Source: Streptomyces halobius (GTDB lineage Bacteria; Actinomycetota; Actinomycetes; Streptomycetales; Streptomycetaceae). Taken from it: a DNA stretch of 64,000 nucleotides. Location of the stretch: contig NZ_CP086322.1 in assembly GCF_023277745.1 (NCBI RefSeq), forward strand, positions 5,208,001-5,272,000, in the 5' to 3' direction. Under the pieces are notes generated by a model. It saw nothing but the letters and a program-made list of their open reading frames with translations, did not search any database and was not told where the DNA came from. The position numbers and the translations under genes are program-made. How positions within the stretch are numbered: the first letter of the stretch is position 1; each line of letters begins with the position of its first letter. Positions 54,048 through 63,910 of the stretch are shown here, in pieces.

Positions 54048-55310
54048 GTGAAGGTCCTCGTCATCGGCGGCGGTGCCCGCGAACACGCCCTGTGCCGCTC
54101 TCTGTCCCTCGACCCCGACGTCACCGCGCTGCACTGCGCCCCCGGCAACGCCGGTATCGCCGAGGTGGCCGAACTGCACGGGGTCAACGCCCTCGACGGC
54201 ACCGCCGTCGCCGACCTGGCCGCCCGCCTGGCGGCCGACCTGGTCGTGGTCGGCCCCGAAGCCCCCCTGGTGGCGGGCGTCGCGGACGCGGTACGCGCCC
54301 GGGGCGTCCCGGTCTTCGGCCCCTCGGCCGAGGCCGCCCAGCTGGAGGGCTCCAAGGCGTTCGCCAAGGACGTGATGGCCGCCGCCGGCGTGCCCACCGC
54401 CCGCAGCTATGTCTGCACCACCCCGGAAGAGGTCGACGAGGCCCTGGACGCGTTCGGCGCCCCGTACGTCGTCAAGGACGACGGCCTGGCGGCGGGCAAG
54501 GGCGTCGTCGTCACCGAGGACGTCGAGCAGGCCCGCGCGCACGCCAACGCCTGCGACCGCGTTGTGATCGAGGAGTTCCTCGACGGTCCCGAGGTCTCCC
54601 TCTTCGCCGTCACCGACGGCGAGACCGTCGTCCCGCTCCAGCCCGCCCAGGACTTCAAGCGTGCCTACGACGGCGACGCCGGCCCGAACACCGGCGGCAT
54701 GGGCGCGTACAGCCCGCTGCCCTGGGCCGACCCGAAGCTGGTCGCCGAGGTCATGGACACCGTCCTGCAGCCCACCGTCGACGAGCTGCGCCGCCGCGGC
54801 ACCCCGTTCTCCGGGCTGCTCTACGCGGGCCTGGCGATCACCTCGCGCGGCGTCCGCGTGATCGAGTTCAACGCGCGCTTCGGCGACCCCGAGACCCAGG
54901 TCGTCCTGGCCCGCCTCAAGACCCCGCTGGCCGGCCTGCTGCACGCCGCCGCCACCGGCACGCTCGCCTCCTTCCCACCGCTGCGCTGGACCGACGGCGC
55001 GGCGGTCACCGTCGTCATCGCGTCCCACAACTACCCGGGCACCCCGCGCACCGGCGACCCCATCGAGGGCCTCGCCGACGTCGCGGAGCAGGACGGACCC
55101 AAGGCGTACGTGCTGCACGCCGGCACCAGGCGGGACGAGTCCGGCGCCGTGCTCAGCGCGGGCGGCCGGGTGCTGTCCGTCACGGCCACCGGCGCCGACC
55201 TCGCCACCGCCCGGCAGCGCGCCTACCACGCCGTCGGCCGGATCTCGCTGGACGGCTCCCAGCACCGGACGGACATCGCGGCCAAGGCTGCCGAGTCGGC
55301 CGTGGCTTAA
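54048..55310 (+). CDS. purD: Phosphoribosylamine-glycine ligase
   Basis: Second step of purine synthesis: PRA, glycine and ATP to GAR. The product has 420 residues. ATP-grasp features: [13 protein letters not shown] at residues 3-15, [13 protein letters not shown], the glycine-rich ATP loop [13 protein letters not shown] (about 144-156), [11 protein letters not shown], and the metal-binding [12 protein letters not shown] (about 273-284). GTG 54048. It lies 4.5 kb before purC with two non-purine genes between. By remembered S. coelicolor order, purD and purC lie on the other side of oriC from purA. Confidence 0.96.
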   Translation: MKVLVIGGGAREHALCRSLSLDPDVTALHCAPGNAGIAEVAELHGVNALDGTAVADLAARLAADLVVVGPEAPLVAGVADAVRARGVPVFGPSAEAAQLEGSKAFAKDVMAAAGVPTARSYVCTTPEEVDEALDAFGAPYVVKDDGLAAGKGVVVTEDVEQARAHANACDRVVIEEFLDGPEVSLFAVTDGETVVPLQPAQDFKRAYDGDAGPNTGGMGAYSPLPWADPKLVAEVMDTVLQPTVDELRRRGTPFSGLLYAGLAITSRGVRVIEFNARFGDPETQVVLARLKTPLAGLLHAAATGTLASFPPLRWTDGAAVTVVIASHNYPGTPRTGDPIEGLADVAEQDGPKAYVLHAGTRRDESGAVLSAGGRVLSVTATGADLATARQRAYHAVGRISLDGSQHRTDIAAKAAESAVA

Positions 55311-56037
55311 GGGGAGGTCGCTCCGGCTGCGACTTCGGAGGCGGGCCGGGCCATCGGGAGAGGCCGCTCCGCAGGCGTAGGGCACCCGCCCACCCTTGCC
55401 GGCACCGGCCCCGGGCGCACGTCCCGAGCGGACGGGCACCCGGGGGCCGAGGTTTGTGGGCGCCGGGTGCCGACGCATACGCGTACGGGGACGCGATCTC
55501 CCGGGGATGAGCTCCCCGTACGCGGGCTTGCGGCCGCCGCGGCGTACGCGCGTACGAGGCTGCGGCGCCCTGTACGTACACGCGCACGGACGGCCCGGTG
55601 GCCCAACCCCGCACGACCGCCCCGCGCCCCCGCCTCCGCTCGCCCCGCGCTCTCCGGGCCTGCTGAGGCTGCTGCGCCGCCGTGGCACAGCCCCGCCCGC
55701 CGCCAGTTCCCGGCTTTGCCCAAAGCCATTCCATCGAGTGACCGCACCGGGTATCCGGCTGACGTGGGCCACACCCCCAACTAGGGTGCCGCGCAAGCGT
55801 CCTGCGGTTGCCGCGCCGGAATCCGGCACGGTTGCCACGGCGGCGTCCGGCAAGTGGCTCACCGGCATTGCGATGTCAGTGGCCAGTGCCACAGTGGTGG
55901 GGGAGTGAGCAACGCCCACGGCGGACGCCCGCGTCCACCAGACCGGCAGCGGAGTTCTCTCGCCCGCCCGATCCGTTCCGTGTTCTCTCCGTCGTCTCCG
56001 TCCGGCTCCATCAGGACAGCAGGGGGTGTACAGGCTC
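55311..56037. other. 727-nt intergenic region after purD
   Basis: No credible gene on either strand; open frames reflect GC bias only. The first 300 nt are rich in CGTACG words. The last part carries the promoter of the next gene. Confidence 0.5.
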
Positions 56038-57987
56038 GTGACAGATCCGGAAACAGGCGTCCTGGCAGCGCGTGCCCGCGCCCTCGCCGTGCTGCGGATC
56101 CGAGGTGCGGCGCTGGCCGTGGCGGTGCTGCCCGCGGCTGTCGCCGTGGTGCTGCTCGTCGGCGGCGCGACCGGCCATATCGGCGGCTCCGGCCCGGCCT
56201 GGCAGGCGGCCCTTTGGATCGTGAGCGGTCTCGCCGTGGGCGTCCTGCTCCTGGCGGCCCTGGTCGCCGCGGTCGTCACCCGCGCCAGACCCGCGCTCAG
56301 TCCGTCCGTGCCGATCGCCGAGACATCCGCCCCCGACCTCTACCGCCTCGTGCGCGACCTCGCCGACCGCCTCGGCGTCCCGCCGCCGTCCGCGATAGCG
56401 CTCACCCCGGACTGCGACAGCTGGCTGGAGGACCGTACGCACCGCGCCCACGCCCCGCCCCGCGACGACGGGACGCCGGGGCGGTCCGCCGCCGAAGGCC
56501 GCCGGGAGCCCGAGGCGCCGGTCCTCGTCATCGGCTCGCCGTTCCTGTGGTGGATGCGGGTCGCCGAGCTGCGCGCCCTGCTCGCCCCGGTCGTCGCCGG
56601 CACCGGCCCGTCCGCCCACCCCGACATAGCCGCCGCCCGCCGCTTCATCCGCGGGCTGGACGCCGCCGTCGCGGTCTCCGCCCGCGCCCGGGGCGGGCTC
56701 CGCCGCCCCGCGCTCCGCTTCGTCGGCCGGGTGGCCCGGCTGCTGCTCCGCGCCTGCCGCGACCACGCCACGATCATGGAGCGGGGTGTCGCGGCCGCCG
56801 CCTCCGAGCGCGCCCAGGGCGTCGACTACGGCCTGCGGGTCGTCGCCCAGGAGCAGGTCGGCCTGGCGTACGCGGGCTGGGACCGGCTGCTGACGAGGGT
56901 CGCGCTGCCCGCCTGGCGGATGGGCCGCTGGCCGTCCCGCCTGGACGCCGGTGTCGTCTCGGCGCTCACCGAACTCTCCCGCCGCGACCGCCTCGCCGAG
57001 GGCTTCGCCTCCCGCCTCGGCGAACGCCCCGCCTGCGACCTCCTGGAAGAGCCCGGCGCCATCGACCGCGCCGCCTCCCTGCTGGCCGCCCGGCTCTTCC
57101 ACGGCGGCCCGGCCGAGCCCGGCCCGGACTGGTCGCCGGTCGGCTGGCAGCAGTACCCCCAGGAGGTCGTCGACCGGAAGTGGCGTACGGAAGCCGCTCG
57201 CCTCCACCGCATCCTCGACGACCTCCCGCCCACGGGGCCGTCCGCGACGGCGGCCGGCACCGCACCGGCGCCGGACACCGCACCCCTCCCGGGCACCGCG
57301 CCCACGGCGAACACCCCGGCCGGCGCGAGCACCGCGCCCGGAGCCACCGACCCGCCCTCCGCTTCCTCCGCCGCCTCACATTCCACGGTCCGGCCCGCCG
57401 CCCGGCCCCTCGCGTATGCCCGCGCCCGTGCCCGTACGCCCGTGGACCACCGCCCCCGAGGCCACCACCCCGCCACCCCTCAGCCCGGCGGCCTCCCCGC
57501 CGCCGAGCCGGGCCCGCCGCCCCCCGGGCCGACCCTCGCCCGGGTCATCGACCGACTCGCCCGCGACGCCCGCGCCGGTGACCTCGTCGCCGCCCGCCTC
57601 GGCGCCGAGGTCGAGCGCGAGGAGCGCGCAGAAGCGGCCCGCCAGGCCGCCCGCACTTCCGTCCAGGACACCGCCGCCGACGTGGCCTGGGGCGACGGCC
57701 TGGCCGAAGACGGCCTCCCGCTCTTCCCGCTGCAACCGCCCCGCACCGGCCGGGAACTCCTCGCCGACCACGTCACGGCCATGGTCTGCTGCGCCGCCGT
57801 CGACACCGCCGGCGCCGCCCCCGGCCTCGACTGGCTGGACGGCCCGGCACTGCTCGTCGACGGCGCCCGCCGCTCCGACCTCGGCAACCCCGTGCTCAGC
57901 CTGGTCGACGAGGGCGACGCCGAACCCCTCCGCGGCTGGCTGTCCACCGTCGGCGTCCGCCCCGAGAAGCCGGTCCGGCTGGGGTGA
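56038..57987 (+). CDS. Membrane protein resembling an inactive M48 (HtpX-like) peptidase
   Basis: 649 residues from GTG 56038 (GTG 56026 is an alternative). Two transmembrane helices lie at about 20-78. Residues about 95-215 follow the M48 outline: LYRLVRDLADRLGVPPPSAI, then VLVIGSPFLWWMRVAELRAL, which is where M48 enzymes have DGLL...ELxAVLAHE. The zinc site HExxH is replaced by sequence reading APVVA, so protease activity is not expected. A long Pro/Ala/Thr-rich middle (about 395-500) follows, and a further conserved segment lies at the C-terminus. The M48 similarity is inference from pattern and should be tested. Confidence 0.6.
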   Translation: MTDPETGVLAARARALAVLRIRGAALAVAVLPAAVAVVLLVGGATGHIGGSGPAWQAALWIVSGLAVGVLLLAALVAAVVTRARPALSPSVPIAETSAPDLYRLVRDLADRLGVPPPSAIALTPDCDSWLEDRTHRAHAPPRDDGTPGRSAAEGRREPEAPVLVIGSPFLWWMRVAELRALLAPVVAGTGPSAHPDIAAARRFIRGLDAAVAVSARARGGLRRPALRFVGRVARLLLRACRDHATIMERGVAAAASERAQGVDYGLRVVAQEQVGLAYAGWDRLLTRVALPAWRMGRWPSRLDAGVVSALTELSRRDRLAEGFASRLGERPACDLLEEPGAIDRAASLLAARLFHGGPAEPGPDWSPVGWQQYPQEVVDRKWRTEAARLHRILDDLPPTGPSATAAGTAPAPDTAPLPGTAPTANTPAGASTAPGATDPPSASSAASHSTVRPAARPLAYARARARTPVDHRPRGHHPATPQPGGLPAAEPGPPPPGPTLARVIDRLARDARAGDLVAARLGAEVEREERAEAARQAARTSVQDTAADVAWGDGLAEDGLPLFPLQPPRTGRELLADHVTAMVCCAAVDTAGAAPGLDWLDGPALLVDGARRSDLGNPVLSLVDEGDAEPLRGWLSTVGVRPEKPVRLG

Positions 57988-58246
57988 CCCGCCCGCAACC
58001 CGCCGGCCGCCGCACGCTCCCGCCCGGCTGCGTGTTCCCCTCCGGTTCAATTTTCGGGTGGGGCCCCCGAATTCACGACGAAGGGTGACGAAGTGAGCGC
58101 GTAATGTGATGTGCTGAGGAGGGCCGGGTTCGTCCAATCATCAACAGCCGGACACCACAGGGCCCGTCCCGCACCACGAGACGGCGAGACGAACCGCCAA
58201 CGGCCGGTCGGCCGCGGCCATGGGGGACCCGGGAGGGGAGTGGAAG

Positions 58247-59725
58247 GTGGCGACGGAACAGATCAGGCGCTGGGAATCGGGCGCCCTCGCCCACGCGGTC
58301 ACGGACCCGTTCGGACAGGGCCCGCTGCCCTGGCTGCGCGGCAGCGAACACTACTTCGACAACGGACAGGTCGTCCCCTGGTACGTCGACCCCGCCGTCG
58401 CCCAGGGCGACCCCCGCGTCCCACCACCCCGCAAGCACAACGGCCCCCGCAGCGCCGACGACGTCCACCGCCAGATCAAGGGCTTCGCCAGCACCGGCGC
58501 GGTCGCCCCCGGCGAACCCATCGACTTCCGCGTCTCCGTCGACCCGCCCCAGCCCTTCAGCATCGACATCTACCGCATCGGCCATTACGGCGGCGCCGGC
58601 GCCGCCAAAATCACCACCAGCCCCCGCCTCGCCGGCATCGTCCAGCCCTCCCCGCTCACCGCGGACCGCACCGTCTCCTGCCACCACTGGTGGCTCTCCT
58701 GGCGTCTCCAGGTCCCCACGTACTGGAACCTCGGCGCCTACGTCGCCGTCCTCACCACCGCCGACGGCTACCGCAGCCACATCCCCTTCACCGTCCGCGA
58801 CGACCACCCCGCCGACCTGCTCCTGCTGCTCCCCGACATCACCTGGCAGGCATACAACCTCTACCCGGAGGACGGCCGCACCGGCGCCAGCCTCTACCAC
58901 GCCTGGGACGAGAAGGGCGCCCTCCTCGGCGAACGGGACGCCGCCACCACCGTCTCCTTCGACCGCCCCTACGCCGGCGCCGGCCTCCCCCTCCACGTCG
59001 GCCACGCCTACGACTTCATCCGCTGGGCCGAGCGCTACGGCTACGACCTCGCCTACGCCGACGCCCGCGATCTGCACGCCGGCCTCGTCGACCCCGCCCG
59101 CTACCGCGGCCTGGTCTTCCCCGGCCACGACGAATACTGGACGGTGCCCATGCGCCGCACCGTCGAAAGCGCCCGCGACAGCGGCACCTCCCTCGTCTTC
59201 CTCGCCGCCAACACCATGTACTGGCAGGTCGAGCTCTCCCCGTCCCCCTCGGGACCGGACTCCCTGCTCAGCTGCCGCAAACGCCAGGGCCCCGGACGCC
59301 CCGCCCTCTGGCGCGAGCTGGGCGAACCCGAGCAGCGGTTGATGGGCATCCAGTACGCGGGCCGGGTCCCCGACCCCGCCCCTCTCGTCGTCCGTAACGG
59401 CGACCACTGGCTGTGGGAAGCCACCGGCGCCCACGAAGGCGACGAACTCCCCGGCCTCGTCGCCGGCGAAGCCGACCGCTACTTCCCCCGCACCAGCCTC
59501 CCCGAGCACACCAGCCGCATCCTGCTCGCCCACTCCCCCTACCGCGACAGCGAAGGCATCCGCCGCCACCAGGAGACCTCCCTCTACCGCGCCCCCAGTG
59601 GCGCCCTGGTCTTCTCCTCCGGCACCTTCGCCTGGTCCCCGGCCCTAGATCGCCCCGGCCACGTCGACCAACGCGTCCAACGCGCCACGGCCAACCTCCT
59701 CGACCGCATCTGCAAACGCGACTAG
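58247..59725 (+). CDS. Protein of the N,N-dimethylformamidase large-subunit-like family
   Basis: 492 residues. The region from about 150 to 470 contains DITWQAYNLYPEDG, VSFDRPYAGAG, YDFIRWAERYGYDLAYADARD and VFPGHDEYWTVPMRRTVE, the pattern of the DMFase beta-subunit C-terminal-like domain, with a beta-rich domain before it (about 70-140). Relatives hydrolyse N,N-dimethylformamide or are uncharacterised; many Streptomyces proteins carry this domain without a known substrate. GTG 58247 follows GGAGGGG by 8 nt. No signal peptide is evident, so it should be cytoplasmic. It lies just before purC but is functionally unrelated. Confidence 0.82.
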   Translation: MATEQIRRWESGALAHAVTDPFGQGPLPWLRGSEHYFDNGQVVPWYVDPAVAQGDPRVPPPRKHNGPRSADDVHRQIKGFASTGAVAPGEPIDFRVSVDPPQPFSIDIYRIGHYGGAGAAKITTSPRLAGIVQPSPLTADRTVSCHHWWLSWRLQVPTYWNLGAYVAVLTTADGYRSHIPFTVRDDHPADLLLLLPDITWQAYNLYPEDGRTGASLYHAWDEKGALLGERDAATTVSFDRPYAGAGLPLHVGHAYDFIRWAERYGYDLAYADARDLHAGLVDPARYRGLVFPGHDEYWTVPMRRTVESARDSGTSLVFLAANTMYWQVELSPSPSGPDSLLSCRKRQGPGRPALWRELGEPEQRLMGIQYAGRVPDPAPLVVRNGDHWLWEATGAHEGDELPGLVAGEADRYFPRTSLPEHTSRILLAHSPYRDSEGIRRHQETSLYRAPSGALVFSSGTFAWSPALDRPGHVDQRVQRATANLLDRICKRD

Positions 59726-59863
59726 ACCGGAGAGACACCGGGGTGGACCTTGCGGCGGGCCTCCCAACGGGCCCCGCAGCGCCCCGCCGACCCTGCGGCA
59801 CCGGCCCCGCCCCGCATACGGGAGAATCGGAACGACTCCTGGATCAACCTACGCGGAGGCAGC

Positions 59864-60778
59864 GTGTCCGGTTTCGTAGAAAGGCCCGAGCCCGTGCAGG
59901 TCCCCGGGCTCACTCACCTGCACACCGGCAAGGTGCGCGACCTCTATCAGAACGCCGCCGGCGAACTGATCATGGTCGCCAGCGACCGCACCTCCGCCTA
60001 CGACTGGGTGCTGCCCACCGAGATCCCGGACAAGGGCCGCATCCTCACCCAGCTGTCCCTGTGGTGGTTCGACCAGCTGGCCGACCTGGCCCCCAGCCAT
60101 GTCCGCTCCACCGACATCCCGGCCGGCGCCCCCGCCGACTGGGCCGGCCGCACCCTCGTCTGCACCTCCCTCGACATGGTCCCGGTCGAATGCGTGGCCC
60201 GCGGCTACCTCACCGGCTCCGGCCTCGCCGAGTACCAGCAGTCCCGCACCGTCTGCGGTCTGGCCCTCCCCGAGGGCCTGGTCAACGGCTCCGAACTGCC
60301 AGCGCCGATCTTCACCCCGGCCACCAAGGCCGCCGTCGGCGACCACGACGAGAACGTCTCCTACGAAGAGGTCGCCCGCCAGGTCGGCGCCGAGATCGCC
60401 GCCCAGCTCCGCCAGACGACCCTCGCCGTCTACAACCGGGCCCGCGATATCGCCCGCGAGCGCGGTGTCATCCTCGCGGACACCAAGTTCGAGTTCGGCT
60501 TCGACGAGCGCCCTGGGGGCGAGAAGGTGCTGACCCTGGCCGACGAGGTCCTCACGCCCGACTCCTCCCGCTTCTGGCCCGCCGACCAGTGGCAGCCCGG
60601 CCGCCCCCAGCCGTCCTTCGACAAGCAGATCATCCGGGACTGGCTGACCTCACCGGCCGCAGACTGGGACCGTACGGGCGAGCAGCCGCCGCCCGCCCTC
60701 CCGCAGGACGTCATCGACCACACCCGCGCCAAGTACGTCGAGGCATACGAACGCCTCACCGGCCTCAGCTGGACCTGA
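59864..60778 (+). CDS. purC: SAICAR synthetase
   Basis: Condenses CAIR with aspartate to form SAICAR in purine synthesis. The product has 304 residues. Motifs: HTGKVRDLYQ near residues 18-27, ASDRTSAYDWVLPTEIPDKG, MVPVECVARGYLTGS, KFEFGFDE and ADEVLTPDSSRFW. GTG 59864 follows GGAGG by 4-5 nt. Upstream frames are open but not protein-like. A terminator and tRNA-Gly follow. It pairs functionally with purD 4.5 kb upstream and purA 20 kb upstream. Confidence 0.95.
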   Translation: MSGFVERPEPVQVPGLTHLHTGKVRDLYQNAAGELIMVASDRTSAYDWVLPTEIPDKGRILTQLSLWWFDQLADLAPSHVRSTDIPAGAPADWAGRTLVCTSLDMVPVECVARGYLTGSGLAEYQQSRTVCGLALPEGLVNGSELPAPIFTPATKAAVGDHDENVSYEEVARQVGAEIAAQLRQTTLAVYNRARDIARERGVILADTKFEFGFDERPGGEKVLTLADEVLTPDSSRFWPADQWQPGRPQPSFDKQIIRDWLTSPAADWDRTGEQPPPALPQDVIDHTRAKYVEAYERLTGLSWT

Positions 60779-60814
60779 CCGCCCGGTGCGCATACACGGG
60801 CGGGAACACACGGA

Positions 60815-60849
60815 AAAGCCCCGGCCGATATCCCATCGACCGGGGCTTT
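60815..60849. terminator. Terminator shared by purC and the tRNA-Gly gene
   Basis: AAAGCCCCGG-containing arm (60815-60828) pairs with 60836-60849 over 14 bp with one mismatch. It ends both the purC transcript and the convergent tRNA. Confidence 0.75.
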
Positions 60850-60858
60850 CCTCCTCTG

Positions 60859-60931
60859 AGCGGACGACGAGGCTCGAACTCGCGACCTCAACCTTGGCAA
60901 GGTTGCGCTCTACCAACTGAGCTACGTCCGC
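60859..60931 (-). tRNA. tRNA-Gly, anticodon GCC
   Basis: The reverse strand folds as a standard 73-nt tRNA. The acceptor stem is GCGGACG with CGTCCGC, and the D arm includes AGCTCAGTTGGTAGAGC. The anticodon stem-loop CAACC-TTGCCAA-GGTTG gives anticodon GCC (glycine GGC/GGU), and the T arm is GCGAG-TTCGAGC-CTCGT. CCA is not encoded. No integrase or attachment-site duplication is seen beside it. Confidence 0.95.
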
Positions 60932-60983
60932 ACGCCCCGCGAAAGCGCCTGAAACCAGTCGCCGCTGCGCGGTGCGGGCTCCA

Positions 60984-61601
60984 CTATAGCCAACCCCGCT
61001 CGCGTGCGATGCGCGCCGCCGCATGACGGTTTTCCGCGGACAGCTTCGCGGTGGCCGACGACAGGTAATTGCGCACCGTCCCCGGAGACAGCGCGGCCCG
61101 CTCCGCGATCTCTGTCACGGGCGCTCCGGCCTCGGCGTATTCCAGCACCTCGGCCTCCCGCGCCGTCAGCGGGGAATCCCCCGCACTGATCGCGTCCGCC
61201 GCCAACTCCTGATCGACATAACGCTTTCCGGCATGCACCGTGCGAATGATCTCCGCCAGCTGCTGCGCCGACACCGTCTTCGGTACGAACCCCCGCACCC
61301 CGGCCTCCAGGGCCCGCTTCAGATGCCCCGGACGCCCATGACTCGTCACGATCATCGACCGGCACCACGGCACCTCACTCCGCAACGATGTGGCCACCGC
61401 CACACCGTCCGCCCCCGGCATCTGCAGATCCAGCACCGCCACATCCGGCTCATGCGCCCGCGCCATCGCCCGCGCCTCCGGCCCCGACGCCGCCTCCGCC
61501 ACCACCAGAAGATCGCCTTCCAGCGACAACAGGGCGGCCAGCGCGCCGCGGATCAGATGCTCGTCGTCGGCGAGCAGTACACGGATCACGTTGTCACTCA
61601 T
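60984..61601 (-). CDS. Response regulator, NarL/LuxR family (DesR-like)
   Basis: 205 residues from ATG 61601. Receiver domain with DDEHL near residue 12, Asp in VAVLDLQMPGADG (about 58) and Lys in FVPKTVS. LuxR helix-turn-helix at about 140-200 with LTAREAEVLEYAEAGAPVTEIA and LSPGTVRNYLSSA. Second gene of a pair with the sensor kinase at 61736, with about 134 nt between. A nearby ABC exporter upstream on the same strand is a likely target, since such systems often regulate ABC transporters. Confidence 0.92.
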   Translation of the reverse strand: MSDNVIRVLLADDEHLIRGALAALLSLEGDLLVVAEAASGPEARAMARAHEPDVAVLDLQMPGADGVAVATSLRSEVPWCRSMIVTSHGRPGHLKRALEAGVRGFVPKTVSAQQLAEIIRTVHAGKRYVDQELAADAISAGDSPLTAREAEVLEYAEAGAPVTEIAERAALSPGTVRNYLSSATAKLSAENRHAAARIARERGWL

Positions 61602-61735
61602 CTCGCTTCCCCTCTCCCCCGCCCCCGCCCCGCCCGCCCCGGCCCCCATCCCCGTCCCATCCCCTCGGTCCCTGCCTCCCCTGCCCTGCCCCATCCCTAT
61701 CCCTGACCGCTCCCCTAGCCCCGATCCCTCAGCCC

Positions 61736-63079
61736 TCAGTCCTCAGCCCTCACCAAGCCCGCCCCGTGCGACGCCCCCCGCTCCGGTGTCTCCCCCTCCG
61801 CGGCCACCGGGAGTTCGACCGTCAGGCGGTACGAGCCCTTCGCGAAGGGGCCCGATTTCAGGGTTCCGCTCAACGGGTCCAGGCGTTCTCGCAGGCCCTT
61901 GAGGCCGCTTCCGCTCTGTGGCTCGGTGACATCGCCCGGGGGTGTCACCACGCCGTCGTTCTCCATGGTCATCACCAGTACGCCCAGGTCCCGGTCGACT
62001 CGGGTCCGCAGGACGCAGTGGCGGGCTTCGGCCGCATGCCGCAGAACGTTGGTGGTGCCTTCGCGTACGACCCAGCCGAGTGCCGACTCCACCTCCGCCG
62101 GCAGCCGCAGGCCCTCCTCTCCCTCGATCCGGCAGTCGACCCCCGCTGCCCGCAGTATGGAACGCGCCCCGGCCAACTCCGCCTGAAGATCAGCTCTCCG
62201 GTATCCGCGCACCACCTCCCGTACCTCCCGCTGTGATTCCTGCGCTATCCGCTGCACCTCCACCATCTGCTCGACGGCCTCCGGCCGCTGCCGCCGGGCC
62301 AGCTGGACCGCCAGCTCGCTCTTCAGAGCGATCACCGCCAGATTCCGGCCCATGACGTCGTGCAGGTCCCGGCCGAACCGCAGCCGCTCCTCGGCGACCG
62401 CGAGCTGCGCCTGGGTCTTGCGCGCCGCGTCCAGTTTCCAGAACACGGCGAGGAGCCAACCCGACGGCCGCGCTATCAGCAAGCTCCACATCCCGGCGAT
62501 GAACAGGAAGATCCCCAGCATCACCGCGCCCAGCCACACCTGGGTCACCAGGCCGGCCAGGAGCACCAGCCCCGTGGTCGCACCGACCACCGATGCCAGA
62601 TACCTCCGCTTGGAAACCAGCAGGCTGTAGGCCATGCAGAACGGGGTGAGGGTCGCGCCCACCGCCAATACCACCGTGGCCGCGGTGTCCTCGTCCCAGC
62701 CTTCGTTGACTCCCTTGATGGCGAGGACGGCGAACAGCGCGATCTCGGCGGCCAGCGTCAGCACACCCGAGACCAGCATCAGCCGGTGCGGTGTCGCCCC
62801 CTGTTGCAGATACCGCCGCAGAGCGCGGTTGAACAGGCTGATCGCCAGGAACCCCTGAGCCGCATTCAGCCCCAGGGCCGCACCGGCCAGGGTGAGGGCC
62901 AACGGTTCGTCGACGGTGGTCTTTCCGAGGACGGGTCCCACCCCGCCGATGATGGGGAACCAGGGCAGGAGACACAGCGTCCAGCGGAAGTACGCGTCGA
63001 CCAGCGCCAACTGGCCCCGGCGCCGCAGCTGCGTCCGCACCCGTCCGATCATGTCCTCCGTGCCCCCGTCGTCCCTCAT
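61736..63079 (-). CDS. Sensor histidine kinase, DesK-like
   Basis: 447 residues. Six hydrophobic helices lie at about 25-205. The HisKA_3 helix has RFGRDLHDVMGRNLAVIALK (phospho-His near residue 247) and a coiled-coil start. The HATPase domain contains REGTTNVLRHAEARHC-type N box and SGLKGLRERLDPL. It is on the same strand as the downstream response regulator and the upstream ABC permease. The gene between the permease and the regulator fits a transporter-plus-sensor arrangement, as seen for bacitracin- or membrane-stress modules, although the signal is unknown. Confidence 0.9.
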   Translation of the reverse strand: MRDDGGTEDMIGRVRTQLRRRGQLALVDAYFRWTLCLLPWFPIIGGVGPVLGKTTVDEPLALTLAGAALGLNAAQGFLAISLFNRALRRYLQQGATPHRLMLVSGVLTLAAEIALFAVLAIKGVNEGWDEDTAATVVLAVGATLTPFCMAYSLLVSKRRYLASVVGATTGLVLLAGLVTQVWLGAVMLGIFLFIAGMWSLLIARPSGWLLAVFWKLDAARKTQAQLAVAEERLRFGRDLHDVMGRNLAVIALKSELAVQLARRQRPEAVEQMVEVQRIAQESQREVREVVRGYRRADLQAELAGARSILRAAGVDCRIEGEEGLRLPAEVESALGWVVREGTTNVLRHAAEARHCVLRTRVDRDLGVLVMTMENDGVVTPPGDVTEPQSGSGLKGLRERLDPLSGTLKSGPFAKGSYRLTVELPVAAEGETPERGASHGAGLVRAED

Positions 63080-63091
63080 TGCCGTATGCCG

Positions 63092-63910
63092 CTAGCGTCG
63101 TGGCTCCCAGCGGAACCACCGATGGACAGCAAACACCGCGAGCCCGGCCCAGACCAAGCCGCTGATCAGCAGCTTCACGGTCGCCGCCGGATCCGGGCCG
63201 CCGGTCCAGCCGGCACGTATGAGCTCCATCGCCGGTGACATCGGCAGCAGTTGGAGCACACCGGCGACGCGGTCCGGCAGCACTTCGAGCGGAACAACCA
63301 TTCCGGAACCCATCAGCGACATCATCATGAGGGGCAGCACCACCAGCTGTGAGGCTTCGGCGGACTTGGCGAGGGCGGAGGACGCCGCGGCGAATCCCAC
63401 GACCGTCAGCATGCCGATCACCAGCCCGGTTATCAGCAGATGCGGCGCGGTCGGCAGCCCCAGGTCCAGCACCACTCCGCCCAGCACCACCAGCAGCACG
63501 CACTGCGCCAGCCCCATGAGCACGGACGGCAGGGCGGTGCCGGCCACTATCTCCAGATCCCGCGGCTCTCCGGTGCGCAGCCGCTTGAGGACCAGCTCCT
63601 CGCGGCGCGCGACATAGGAGCCGGTGAGGTTGGAGTACACACCGAAGAGCAGCACATAGCCGAGAGCCGCCGGCAACAGCACCGTCCCGACGGACAGGCC
63701 GGACCCGCGGAGGTCCATGCCACTGACGGCTTGTTTCATGGCGAACGCCAGGGCGACGGGGATGACCAGCGACATGAACAGCGCCGTCTTGTTGCGACAG
63801 AGCAGCGTCAACTCTGCCCGCCCCAGCGCCGTCAGCCGCGCCGTGGCACTGGTCACGGCCGGCGCTCCCGCCCGCTCGGCCGCGGTTGCTCCGATGGTGT
63901 TCGTGCTCAT
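63092..63910 (-). CDS. ABC-2-type transporter permease
   Basis: 272 residues with about six transmembrane helices, typical of ABC-2 permeases (LTLLCRNKTALFMSLVIPVAL, then GVYSNLTGSYVARREELVLKRL, then MMSLMGSGMVVPLEVLP). The ATG at 63910 overlaps the ATPase stop (ATGA), and it lies 12 nt before the kinase start, so ATPase, permease, kinase and regulator form one operon. The substrate may be a drug or lipid; not determinable here. Confidence 0.88.
   Translation of the reverse strand: MSTNTIGATAAERAGAPAVTSATARLTALGRAELTLLCRNKTALFMSLVIPVALAFAMKQAVSGMDLRGSGLSVGTVLLPAALGYVLLFGVYSNLTGSYVARREELVLKRLRTGEPRDLEIVAGTALPSVLMGLAQCVLLVVLGGVVLDLGLPTAPHLLITGLVIGMLTVVGFAAASSALAKSAEASQLVVLPLMMMSLMGSGMVVPLEVLPDRVAGVLQLLPMSPAMELIRAGWTGGPDPAATVKLLISGLVWAGLAVFAVHRWFRWEPRR

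Noticed and set aside
53973-56279. 768-codon open frame antisense to purD
   Set aside because: Shadow of purD and its flanks; composition lacks any recognisable domain.
60859-60931. tRNA-Gly as an integration (att) site
   Set aside because: No integrase, no duplicated tRNA 3' end, and flanking genes are ordinary.
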